From NCBI GenBank assembly GCA_046349635.1, contig JAXMBX010000034.1, positions 1 to 58,538 of the forward strand: DNA of 58,538 bases. The letters run 5' to 3'. Under the pieces are notes generated by a model. It ran no database searches. It was not told the DNA's origin and saw only the letters and a program-made list of their open reading frames with translations. Position 1 is the stretch's first letter; each line of letters begins with the position of its first letter. The DNA comes from JAXMBX01 sp046349635 (GTDB lineage Bacteria > Planctomycetota > Planctomycetia > Planctomycetales > Planctomycetaceae). A program made the position numbers and the translations under genes. Of this stretch, positions 34,261 through 42,754 are shown piece by piece.

Positions 34261-35556
34261 TCAAGGGATCTGGCGGCCGTGGGGGTCGACATCGGGGCCG
34301 CGAAGTTCCTCCTTGAGTTTGTCCTGAAGCTCCGGTCCGATGTAGTGTTCGACGCGCGAGGCAGGGGCGTGGAGATGGTCCGCGGGGAGATCGAAGTGCT
34401 TCTCCATGAAGGCCTCCCACAAACGGTGCGAGCGAACCAGGGATCGAGCGCGGGTGCGGCCTTTCTCAGTGAGTTGCAGCCGGCCTTGGGGAGCGGCAAG
34501 CACCAGGCCGCGATATTTGAGGAGAGGGAGGAGGAGCCAGGGGCCCCAGCCTCCGCCTGCGAGCCGGAAACAGTCTGCTATTTTCAGGCCGGCGGATTGA
34601 GGGGCTTCTTCCTCCGCGCGGAAGAGAGCTGCAATGACGTCTTCGGCAATGATGCGGAAGGAGAGGGAGAGGTTGTGCCAGGTGCGGGAGATAAGTCCGT
34701 ACCGTGGGGCGAAGACGAGGGCGAGGAGAAATTGCAACCCCGCCACCACGGACATCATGCCCGCGACGCTGGTGTTCCAGCGTGTCGCTCCCCAATAACC
34801 GACAATGCTGGCGGAAATCGAGCAGAGGACGGAGAGAACAATCATGCGTCCCAGGCGGTCGGTCAGGAGGTGAGCAGTCGCGGGAGGGACGATCAGCATG
34901 GCGATGACGAGGACCGAGCCCACCGCTTCGAAAGAGGCAACGCTGACAACGGCGACGAGCCCCATCAGAAGGTAATGCAACACCATGGAGGAGAACCCCA
35001 TCGAGGTCGCCAAAGCAGGGTCGAAGGAAGACAGGAGAAGTTCCTTCCAGAAGAGAAGCGTGAAGAGAATGGTCACGATGCAGACTGGAACCAGAGTGAA
35101 GAAGGCACGAGGAACTTCCCAGCTACCCCACTTGACAGTGTCCAGCGGAATGAACTCGATAAGTCCGTACAGAACGCAACCGGGATCGAGATCGACGTTG
35201 CGTGCCAGCTGGGTAATGAGAATGACGCCGAGAGCAAAGAAGGAGGTAAAGACGACCCCCATGCCTGCGTCCTCGGAGACGTTGCCATGCGACGTGAGGG
35301 ACTGGGTGAGAATGGCAGTGAGAACCCCCATCACGACGGCCCCGAGAAAAACAGGCCAGCCGAGCAGGTTGCCCGATAACAGCGCGCCAATCACGATGCC
35401 CGGGAGGACGGAGTGGCTGATCGCGTCTCCGAGAAGGCTCATGCGACGGAGGACGAGGAAGCAGCCGAGGATTGCACAGGGGAGACTGCTCAAAACTCCC
35501 GCGAGGATCGTGGCGAGGGGAAGTTCCCAGGCAGACCAGAATTGAGCGACGATCAT
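34261..35556 (-). CDS. Metal ABC transporter permease fused to a DtxR-like repressor domain (YtgCR-like)
   Basis: 431 residues from ATG 35556, with GGAGG upstream; the start overlaps the previous stop as ATGA. Residues 1-~285 are an ABC-3 type permease with eight or so helices (FLVLRRMSLLGDAISHSVLPG, SEDAGMGVVFTSFFALGVIL, VLVIAMLIVPPATAHLLTD). Residues ~300-365 form a winged helix (LKIADCFRLAGG ... LLPLLKYRGLVLAAPQGRLQ LTEKGR). Residues 370-415 match the DtxR dimerisation/metal domain: H377 and E381 (LVRSHRLWEAF), H396, E403 and H404 (DHLHAPASRVEH) align with DtxR H79, E83, H98, E105 and H106; S400 replaces C102. No SH3-like third domain. Last gene of the metal operon. Probable substrate Mn, Zn or Fe. 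Confidence 0.9.
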   Translation of the reverse strand: MIVAQFWSAWELPLATILAGVLSSLPCAILGCFLVLRRMSLLGDAISHSVLPGIVIGALLSGNLLGWPVFLGAVVMGVLTAILTQSLTSHGNVSEDAGMGVVFTSFFALGVILITQLARNVDLDPGCVLYGLIEFIPLDTVKWGSWEVPRAFFTLVPVCIVTILFTLLFWKELLLSSFDPALATSMGFSSMVLHYLLMGLVAVVSVASFEAVGSVLVIAMLIVPPATAHLLTDRLGRMIVLSVLCSISASIVGYWGATRWNTSVAGMMSVVAGLQFLLALVFAPRYGLISRTWHNLSLSFRIIAEDVIAALFRAEEEAPQSAGLKIADCFRLAGGGWGPWLLLPLLKYRGLVLAAPQGRLQLTEKGRTRARSLVRSHRLWEAFMEKHFDLPADHLHAPASRVEHYIGPELQDKLKEELRGPDVDPHGRQIP

Positions 35557-36818
35557 GAAGCCCTCCACTCAGAGGGGAGAGGGAGGGGAGGCAGGTCTGC
35601 GACGAGAACTTGATATTCGTCGGGAAAGCGTTGCTGCCAGTCTCGCAGGTCGTCTTCTTCGTACAACTCCGCGGAGAGCTGGGGATAGCGGAGGATGATC
35701 TGTTGGCGGAGGATCTCATCACGGACGAGCTGACGGGCGAACTGCTCTCCATCCCGCGTGAATTCGACGGTGTTTTCCCGGGCAGGAACGATGAGCCCTT
35801 GTTCGATCGCCAGTTGCACGATCCGCGGTTCAGGTTTGACTGCCATGCGGAGCGGCGACAATGTGAGCTTAGCAGAAGCCAGTTGTTCGGGCCGGAGCTT
35901 CGCGCGATAAATCCGGCGCAGGAAGGCATCCAACCGGAGTTTGCGATGAAAATGATAATCGGCGAAGCGGCGGGCGATTACTCCCCGGCGGGGTGCGAAG
36001 AACATGGAGACCAGAAACAGGACAGTGCCGGTGAGAACGATGATCGGACCGGCGGGGAAGAGGCTGTAGTTGGCACTGATGAGAGTCCCTACCCAGCCGA
36101 TGCACGCGCCAAAAATGAGTGAGAGCCAGACCATGCTCTGCAGGCGATCGGTCCAGAAGCGGGCGGCCACTCCAGGAAGTATGAGCAGCGAGGCCATCAG
36201 GACGACACCGACGGTGGGCAGTCCGACCACGACGACCACGGCGATCAAGGCCATCATCCCGAGATCGAGAAGGAACGCCGGCCAGCCCTGGACGCGGGCG
36301 AAAGCGGGATCAAAGACAACGAGACTGAACTCCTTGAAAAGGAATACAATGATCAGGAAACAGGCCAGGGAGAGACCCGCGAGGAGATAGACATCCTGGG
36401 CGAGCATGCCGGCGGTTTTGCCGAGAATGTAGGAATCGAGCCCGGCCTTGCTGCCGGACGTGACCTGGTTCTGGATGATGCGGCTGAGGCTGATCCCGGC
36501 CCCGAAGAAGACGCTGAGGACGATGCCGATGGCGGCGTCTTCCTTGATGCGGGTGAAACGGCGCAGGCCGGAGATCACGGCGACGCCCAGCAGGCCGCTG
36601 CAGAAGGCCCCGATCAGGAGCGCGAGCAGATTGCGCTCTCCCCAGACGAGAAACGCGAGGCACAGGCCGGGCAGCGAGGCGTGGGCGAGGGCATCTCCCG
36701 TGAGGCTGCGACGCCTGAGAACGGCGAAGGTGCCGACGAGTCCTGCGGTTCCCCCCAGCAGGCTGGTGCCGAGCAGGACGATAAGGGTGTTGTAGGTGAT
36801 GAAGCTAGAGCCGTTCAT
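35553..36818 (-). CDS. Metal ABC transporter permease with degenerate winged-helix tail
   Basis: 421 residues from ATG 36818, overlapping the ATPase gene end by 14 bases. Residues 1-~275 are the ABC-3 permease (FAVLRRRSLTGDALAHASLP, KEDAAIGIVLSVFFGAGISL, TVGVVLMASLLILPGVAARF). The ~145-residue cytoplasmic tail parallels the DtxR-like tail of the downstream permease: a wing-like RIVQLAIEQGLIVPARENTV EFTRDGEQFARQLVRDEI, followed by an acidic C-terminus. At the positions of the DtxR His/Glu ligands it has no matching His, so it probably does not bind metal there. Together the two permeases form a heterodimeric channel. Confidence 0.88.
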   Translation of the reverse strand: MNGSSFITYNTLIVLLGTSLLGGTAGLVGTFAVLRRRSLTGDALAHASLPGLCLAFLVWGERNLLALLIGAFCSGLLGVAVISGLRRFTRIKEDAAIGIVLSVFFGAGISLSRIIQNQVTSGSKAGLDSYILGKTAGMLAQDVYLLAGLSLACFLIIVFLFKEFSLVVFDPAFARVQGWPAFLLDLGMMALIAVVVVVGLPTVGVVLMASLLILPGVAARFWTDRLQSMVWLSLIFGACIGWVGTLISANYSLFPAGPIIVLTGTVLFLVSMFFAPRRGVIARRFADYHFHRKLRLDAFLRRIYRAKLRPEQLASAKLTLSPLRMAVKPEPRIVQLAIEQGLIVPARENTVEFTRDGEQFARQLVRDEILRQQIILRYPQLSAELYEEDDLRDWQQRFPDEYQVLVADLPPLPLPSEWRAS

Positions 36819-37590
36819 GGGCTGCTTCCCGGGTCCGGAGTGCTTCGGCGGCATCATCGAGGAGTGCCAGGCGGCCGCCATACGTGGCCTGGAGTTTTTC
36901 AGAAGTGAAGACTTCCGGCGTGGGACCGCTGGCGACGAGACGCATATTGATCAGGACGACATGGTCGAAGTAGTCGCGGACGGTCCGGAGATCGTGATGG
37001 ACGACGAGGACTGTCTTGCCCGCCTGACGGAGATCCTTCAGGGCCTGAAAGATGACCTGTTCGGTGGCGGCATCGACGCCGGCCATCGGTTCATCCATGA
37101 AATATATTTCCGCTTTCTGAGCGAGCGCCCGGGCAAGAAAGACGCGTTGCTGCTGCCCGCCGGAGAGTTGCCCGATCTGTCGATTTCTCAAATCGACGAG
37201 ACCGACCCGCTGCAGGCATTCGAGAGCCCACTCCTTTTCCTTGCGTCCGGGACGCCGAAACCAACCGAGGGAACCGTAGGTGCCCATAAGGACGACATCG
37301 AGGACATTTACGGGAAAATCCCAATCAACCGATTCCCGCTGGGGGACATAGCCGAGGAGATGCTGTTGTTGCTTGAGGGGTTTGCCGAAAAACTCGACGG
37401 TGCCGCTGGCGAGCGGCACGAGTCCCAGAATGGCCTTGATGAGTGTGCTCTTGCCGGCACCGTTGGGTCCAATGATCCCCACGAGACGGGGTTCACGGAG
37501 TGTGAGGTCGATGTCCCAGATGACCGGCTTGCGGTGATACGCGACCGTTACGTCATGGACATCGAGAATGGGAGGGGGACCGGCGGACAT
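36805..37590 (-). CDS. Metal ABC transporter ATP-binding protein
   Basis: 261 residues, complete ATPase: Walker A GPNGAGKSTLIKAILGL, Q-loop YVPQRESVDWDFPVNVLDVV (the VDWDFP form is typical of Mn/Zn/Fe importers), ABC signature LSGGQQQRVFLARAL, Walker B KAEIYFMDEPMAGVD, and H-loop VLVVHHDLRTVRDY. It starts 28 bases after the binding protein gene and overlaps the first permease. Confidence 0.95.
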   Translation of the reverse strand: MSAGPPPILDVHDVTVAYHRKPVIWDIDLTLREPRLVGIIGPNGAGKSTLIKAILGLVPLASGTVEFFGKPLKQQQHLLGYVPQRESVDWDFPVNVLDVVLMGTYGSLGWFRRPGRKEKEWALECLQRVGLVDLRNRQIGQLSGGQQQRVFLARALAQKAEIYFMDEPMAGVDAATEQVIFQALKDLRQAGKTVLVVHHDLRTVRDYFDHVVLINMRLVASGPTPEVFTSEKLQATYGGRLALLDDAAEALRTREAAHERL

Positions 37591-37617
37591 CGGGCTACAA
37601 CAATTTTGGCAGGAGGA

Positions 37618-38606
37618 TTATTTCAAGGCATTGACGATGGTGTGAAGATTGTGGCGGACCATTCCAGGGTAAGTCCCTTCCGGAGTGCCAGGTTTCCCCA
37701 TGGCATCTGAGAATAGTTCGCCGCCGATCTTGACGGCATGACCGGTCTGGGAACAACCCTCGACGAGGGCTTTGACCGCCCGATCGCTGACGCTGCTTTC
37801 GATGAAGACCGCCTTGATTTTGTTCTTCGCGATGAAGGCGACGAGTTCGTTGATCTGCTTGACCCCCGCTTCGCTTTCCGTGCTGATCCCCTGGATGGCC
37901 TTCACCTGCAGGCCATAGGCCTTGCCCAGGTAATGAAAGGCATCGTGGGCGGTGACGAGAATCCGCTGAGGTTCCGGAATGGTCGCGAACTCGGTACGGC
38001 ATTCCTGGTGCAGTTTCTCAAGCTGAGCCTTGTAATCGGCGGCACGGGATTTGAATTCCGAAGCGTATTGCGGCGCCATTTCGGAAAGAGTCGCTGCGAC
38101 GACAGCGATGGTTTCACTCCAGAGAGAGACATCAAACCAGACATGGGGATCGGCAAAGTGGGCTTCGAGCCCCAGGAGGCGATCCTTAGGGAGGGAATCC
38201 GCGATGGGGATGGTTTTCTTGCGGCGGGCGAGATTTTCGAAGACCTCTCCCATTTTCCCTTCGAGGTGCAGGCCGGAATAAAGATCACGTCGGCCGCGTG
38301 GAGGAGTGAAATATCGCCGGGGGAAGTCTTATAGAGGTGGGGGTCAACACCTTCCCCCATCAACTGCTGGACGGCGACCTTGTCCCCGCCGACATTCCGT
38401 GCGATGTCGGCCACCATTCCCGTGGTGCAGACGACCTTGAGTGGAGCGGACGAAGATGCAGGTTTCGCCGGAACGGTCCCTTGGGATTCGTTTTGCGGTG
38501 GTTTTCCGCAGCCGGAAAGGGAGAAGAGTAGAACGGCACCGAGTCCCCAGACGAGAGAGTGTCGCAAAAGAAGAGAGTGCCCGAACAGCAAACGAACATT
38601 CATCAT
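37618..38606 (-). CDS. Metal-binding lipoprotein of the ABC importer (ZnuA/TroA/MntC family), one frameshift
   Basis: From ATG 38606 (or 38603), signal peptide with lipobox LLFSLSGCGKPP. VVCTTGMVADIARNVGGDKV and LMGEGVDPHLYKTSPGDISL carry the first metal His (H in DPHLY). The frame breaks in the TTT at 38280-38282 (plus strand AAA): one more T gives VIFYSGLHLEGKMGEVFENL, the family sequence, and joins the frame running to 37618. That part has ADPHVWFDVSLWSETI (second His), VTAHDAFHYLGKAYGL (third His) and VFIESSVSDRAVKALVEGCS. About 329 residues repaired. There is no His-rich loop, which argues a little against strict zinc specificity. Confidence 0.87.
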
Positions 38607-38671
38607 AGCCCCACGCGGGTCCTTCCTGGCCTGTTGTGCGACCTCCGAATCGCAGGCTTCACCACTCGCGT

Positions 38672-38695
38672 AATTTTGAATCGTCAAAATTTTGA
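38672..38695. promoter_or_regulatory. Candidate metal-repressor operator (overlapping palindromes)
   Basis: AATTTTGA-ATCG-TCAAAATT (38672-38691) is a perfect inverted repeat with 8-base arms, and TCAAAATTTTGA (38684-38695) is a perfect palindrome sharing its right arm. They lie about 65-90 bases upstream of the binding-protein gene, in the region shared with the divergent NHL gene. DtxR/MntR-type regulators bind AT-rich inverted repeats of this size, and a repressor-like domain is encoded in this very operon. Confidence 0.5.
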
Positions 38696-38824
38696 ATTTG
38701 ATTGACACATTTTTATTTTGATCGAAGGGTGAGGTAAGGTCAAGGATGAGGTGCTGATGTTTGCCCCCGGGAAGATTACAATTCGAAAGGTCATTTCCCC
38801 CATTCACTTACGGGAGTCTTCTCC

Positions 38825-39868
38825 ATGCCCTTCGCAGACCAGAAATCCGCTGTGCGACACCTGCTGATCGTGGTGCTGTCCTTGTGTGCCGGAAGCTCCC
38901 TGTGGGCCAAGGACTACCCGGGGTATTCGCTGGAGGAGACGATCACGGAGTACGACGTCGATCCGACCTGGCCGAAGAAACCCGCGCATGTCGCGGCATT
39001 CGGGTGGGTTTCGGGGATGGCGATCGACAAGGAGCAGCGGATCTGGCTGTTCAACAAGGGGAACAACCCCGTGCAGGTCTACACGAAAGATGGGGAGTTC
39101 GTGCGGACGTGGGGGGAGAAGTCGTTCGTCGATCCGCATCACCTGCGAATTGACTCGGAAGGGAATATCTGGGTGGCGGACTTCGGGTTGCACATTGTGC
39201 AGAAGTACACGCCGGAAGGGAAGCTGCTGCTGACGCTGGGTGTGCGGGGGGAATCAGGGGAGGATGATAAGCACTTCTATCGCCCGACGGACATGGCGAT
39301 TACTCCCTCAGGGGATATCTTCGTCACGGACGGGTATGGAAACCGGCGGATCGTGCATTACGACAAGGAAGGGAAGTTTGTGAAGGCGTGGGGGAAGTTC
39401 GGCTCAAAGCCGGGCGAGTTCGTCCTGCCTCATGCCATCGCGCTCGATTCGCAAGGGAAGCTGTACGTGGCGGACCGGAACAGCGCGCGAATCCAGATTT
39501 TCGACCAGTCGGGGAAGTTTCTGGATCAATGGTCGAACCTGATCATGCCCTGGGGTCTGAGCATCAATGCCCGGGATGAAATCTGGGTCTGCGGTTCAAC
39601 GCCGCACTGGTGGTACCGGAACGGGAAATATCCGGACGTGCGGGACCAGGTGCTGATGCGTTTCGACACCGCGGGGAAAGTCAAGCAGGTGTGGAGCGTG
39701 CCGCTCGGAGTGAAGGGGATGCCGAAGCCCGGGGATCTGATCTGGGGTCACTGCATCGTGCAGGATGCAGAAGGCAATCTCTATGTGGGAGACATCGAAG
39801 GGCTGCGGGCACAGAAATTTGTGCCCGTGACCAAGCGCCCCCCGAGCGATTTAAAGCCTAAAAAATAG
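38825..39868 (+). CDS. Secreted NHL-repeat beta-propeller protein
   Basis: 347 residues with signal peptide (LLIVVLSLCAGSSLWAKDY). About six NHL-type blades: GMAIDKEQRIWLFNKGNNPV QVYTKDGEFV, HLRIDSEGNIWVADFGLHIV, DMAITPSGDIFVTDGYGNRR IVHYDKEGKFV, AIALDSQGKLYVADRNSARI QIFDQSGKFL, and VQDAEGNLYVGDIEG. The arrangement resembles peptidylglycine alpha-amidating lyase-like propellers, common in planctomycetes, without proof of activity. Divergent from the metal operon and convergent with the next gene. Confidence 0.85.
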   Translation: MPFADQKSAVRHLLIVVLSLCAGSSLWAKDYPGYSLEETITEYDVDPTWPKKPAHVAAFGWVSGMAIDKEQRIWLFNKGNNPVQVYTKDGEFVRTWGEKSFVDPHHLRIDSEGNIWVADFGLHIVQKYTPEGKLLLTLGVRGESGEDDKHFYRPTDMAITPSGDIFVTDGYGNRRIVHYDKEGKFVKAWGKFGSKPGEFVLPHAIALDSQGKLYVADRNSARIQIFDQSGKFLDQWSNLIMPWGLSINARDEIWVCGSTPHWWYRNGKYPDVRDQVLMRFDTAGKVKQVWSVPLGVKGMPKPGDLIWGHCIVQDAEGNLYVGDIEGLRAQKFVPVTKRPPSDLKPKK

Positions 39869-39872
39869 GCTT
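39854..39872. terminator. Hairpin spanning both stop codons of a convergent pair
   Basis: AAGCCTA / TAGGCTT (7 bp, AAAAA loop). The stem contains the TAG stop of the plus-strand gene and touches the stop of the minus-strand gene at 39871-39873. A compact bidirectional signal; no long T-tract. Confidence 0.5.
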
Positions 39873-40827
39873 ACCGAGGGGTGTAGTACAACTCCGGATC
39901 GTCGACCACGAAGGCCGTGGACCAGGTGCGGCCATCATCCTTGTTGACGATGTTGAAGAAGAAAGAGTTGAGCTTACGGCAGGGGGACTGGTAGGGAGTC
40001 TGTGACGTCAGCCAGTCGGCCGCGGTCAGACGATCGACGCCAGGGCTGGCGAAGTAGTGGGTCTGTCCGTCCGGAGTGAAGGACATGCCGAGGGTCCACC
40101 AGCCGGGTTCATCGATCCGCTTACCGGCGACGAAGTCGTGGCCCATTTCATCGGCCCGGATGACAAGGACGGCATGGTCCTTGTCGTGGCCATCTTCCTT
40201 GCGGTTGAACTGGAAGAAGATTCCCGGCCAGTAGGATTCCAGCGGGGCGTGATAATTCACCGCGAAGAAGCGACGGTTAGGTGAAACCCATTTCGGGCCT
40301 TCCACGTCGGCGCGGAAACCGAAGTGCGAACCGGTCCGCTTTTCCCACTTTTCGAAGGGGGGAATGCAGACACGAACCTGAATATTGGGATACCACTCGG
40401 GAGGAATGTGTCCTCCGATGCGGGAGCTGCAGTTGATGATCAGGTCATCCTGCTGCATCTGGTAGCTGACTTGTCCGGGGATGCCGGTGTCCTTGGTCGC
40501 CAGGAACAAGGCCCCCTTACTGCCGGGAAGACCACCCGGAGGAGTCGGGATGCGGCGAACGATGTCCGGATGGCCGCGATAGGCACTTTCCGCGATCCGT
40601 CCGTTAGTAGATTCCCCGATGGGATAACGGGCGTCATGATCGATATTGGAGCTGGCCTTCGGCAGATTCGGCACGAATTCCCATTTGGGATCCTCGAAAT
40701 CGTCGCCGACTTCGACCTGCTTCGTTCCGGTGCCGGGAACCGGGGGATAGGCAAAGGCATCCACCGCCTGGAATTGAAAACCAATCAGCAAAGCGACTAA
40801 TGCACGAATTCCATGGCGGATGGGCAT
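39871..40827 (-). CDS. Secreted protein of unknown function
   Basis: 318 residues from ATG 40827 (PIRHGIRALVALLIGFQFQA), a signal peptide ending near AVDAFAYPP. The rest is soluble and beta-rich, with VEVGDDFEDPKWEFVPN at the start (a DDFED motif like that opening many secreted concanavalin/LamG-like domains), RVCIPPFEKWEKRTGSHFGF, FAVNYHAPLESYWPGIFFQF, and an end AFVVDDPELYYTPR. I do not recognise a characterised family. A lectin/glucanase-like fold is possible. Confidence 0.65.
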   Translation of the reverse strand: MPIRHGIRALVALLIGFQFQAVDAFAYPPVPGTGTKQVEVGDDFEDPKWEFVPNLPKASSNIDHDARYPIGESTNGRIAESAYRGHPDIVRRIPTPPGGLPGSKGALFLATKDTGIPGQVSYQMQQDDLIINCSSRIGGHIPPEWYPNIQVRVCIPPFEKWEKRTGSHFGFRADVEGPKWVSPNRRFFAVNYHAPLESYWPGIFFQFNRKEDGHDKDHAVLVIRADEMGHDFVAGKRIDEPGWWTLGMSFTPDGQTHYFASPGVDRLTAADWLTSQTPYQSPCRKLNSFFFNIVNKDDGRTWSTAFVVDDPELYYTPR

Positions 40828-41126
40828 GGCGATCTCTTCCCTGAAATCGGAGCCGAAACGGATATTTACCAGGGGGAAGTCCTCCCCCGCAGAGAGCAAC
40901 AAAGATGCGGTCAAACGTCGAAGGTTCTATCGGATCAGTCCTCCGCTAGAACCCAGACAATCGCTACAAGCGGACCGTCAGAGGGCAAGATTGGGCGTTG
41001 AGAGGCCGCAGAGTTTACCCAACGGGACCGGTTGGAGGTGTCCCGGGCGGCGAATCTCGCAGGAAGACGTTCACTGGGAGGCCCGATCCATCGGTCACGA
41101 GCGATCAGGCTGGCGAAGCTGCGGCT

Positions 41127-42310
41127 CTAAAAGTCTTTGAGGATCGGAACGATATGGGTCTGAACGGGGCCGCCGGTGACGTGGACGGTTCGGTTGCGAT
41201 CAATGAACACGTTGATTTCGCTGCGGATACCGAATTCCGGGAGGTAGATTCCGGGTTCGATCGAGAAACAGGTTCCGGGAAGGACCTGGCGTTCCTCGCG
41301 GGTTTCGAGGTTGTCCATGTTGGCACCGTTACCGTGGGTTTCCTCGCCGATACTGTGGCCGGTCCGGTGGACGAAATACTGGCCGTAACCGGCGGAAGTG
41401 ATGACTGTCCTGGCGGCGTCATCAACCTGCCAGCCCTGAAGCGTTTCGCCATTCTTAAAGGCGGTTTGGACACGGCAGATGGCAGCGTCCCGGGCCTGGG
41501 CGACAATGTTGAAGATTTCCGTATATTTGCCGGGGACTTCCGTGCCTACATAGCCGACGCGGGTGAGGTCGCTGTACACGGCGCGAGGTTGGTCCAGCTT
41601 GGCCCAGAGGTCGATCAGGACGAAATTCTCGACGTGGATTTCGGCTTCCCCGGTTTCATAGTGGGGATCGCCACTGTGGGGTCCGACCGCCACGATCGGG
41701 GGATGGTAGGTCGTCATACCGCATCGCTGGAAGTGCTGCATGATGAGTGTTCTGAACGGGCGCGTTCCGTTGTGCAACCGTTTTTCCGAATTTCATCGGC
41801 GATGAACTTCCAGGCGAGGTCGTAGGCGGCAGTGGTGTGGCAGGTCGCTTCCTGATGGGAAGCCCATTGCGCCTCGTCCCAGCGGGCTTCAAAAATCTGA
41901 ATGAGATCTCCTGAGGAGATCAGTTCGACGCCACACGCGCGGACCTCCTCAATCGTTCCGGCATCGACACGGGAGATATAGGGATTACTGATACCCGGGG
42001 CATATTCCATGGCGAGGCGTTTGACACCGCTGAGCAGGGATTTGAGATGTTGTTCCAGTTCCTGCCAGGTGAGGTAGGTCTGGGCTTTCCCGGGGAGGTG
42101 ATCGAGTGCCGCAGGTTCGATCCGGTGAACCAGCTTTTGAGGTTCTCCGACTGCCGGAATCAGGTACCACCAGCGGCGGGACAGGGAGGGACGCTGGTCA
42201 ACCCCAGTTACCCGCTGGGCCAGAGAATTGCATCCCCGGAAGTCGTACAACAACCAGGCATCGCAGCGGATTTCGCGTAATGCGGCCTGGATGTCCAGCA
42301 ATTTAAACAT
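41127..42310 (-). CDS. M24 family metallopeptidase (Xaa-Pro peptidase), one frameshift
   Basis: N-terminal creatinase-like domain from ATG 42310 (FKLLDIQAALREIRCDAWLL YDFRGCN) to about residue 180. The frame breaks near 41760, and the other frame continues YHPPIVAVGPHSGDPHYETG. The metal-site residues of M24 enzymes are visible: VLIDLWAK (Asp), VYSDLTRVGYVG (Asp), HRTGHSIGEETHG (His), SIEPGIYLPEFG (Glu) and RSEINVFID (Glu). About 394 residues repaired. Cytoplasmic peptidase removing N-terminal residues before proline, or a dipeptidase. Confidence 0.83.
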
Positions 42311-42754
42311 TTCCAGCTTTCGAAAAATTCAGGTTGAAAACCTCGGACATTCAGGAATTAAGAACAGCAAGGCAGTTGCCTTAAAACTCTTCCCTGAAAT
42401 AGGGCAAAAATTTCGCGGGCGTCTCGAAGATTACGAGAAAAACGGGACTGTTGCAAAAAAACAGCACGTGAACATTCGCGGAACGATTTGCAACCCAACT
42501 ACAAGCCTTGTCCTCAGTCCTTAAACCGTAATCCTTGCAAAAAACGTGTGGAGAAAACGATTGGGAATTGTCAAAAGTTCACCCCATCTTCCAGAATAGA
42601 GTTCTCCCAAGAAATTTTCTTCGCCAAAGCGGAAAACGAGATCGTAGGAGAGGGCATCGCTCGATTCGGATTGAGTTTTCCGCAAGGCAATGCAGGGGCA
42701 CCCCCAGGTCGGTTTTCCAGCGTCGCTTTTTCAGCGCTCAAGGACTTCTTAAAC
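42311..42754. other. Non-coding stretch upstream of the giant secreted protein
   Basis: About 440 bases between divergent genes, AT-richer than its neighbours. A weak AAGGA lies 10 bases before the ATG at 42755. The open frame that continues upstream of that ATG has no signal or family character. No other feature seen. Confidence 0.4.

Noticed and set aside
34246..35379. Plus-strand open frame of 377 codons opposite the permease fusion
   Set aside because: Low-complexity, charged product; the minus frame has full permease and DtxR-like motifs.
42311..42754. N-terminal extension of the giant secreted protein (open from 42488)
   Set aside because: The upstream residues have no signal or motif, and ATG 42755 directly precedes the basic LEPR-xLL-like start.
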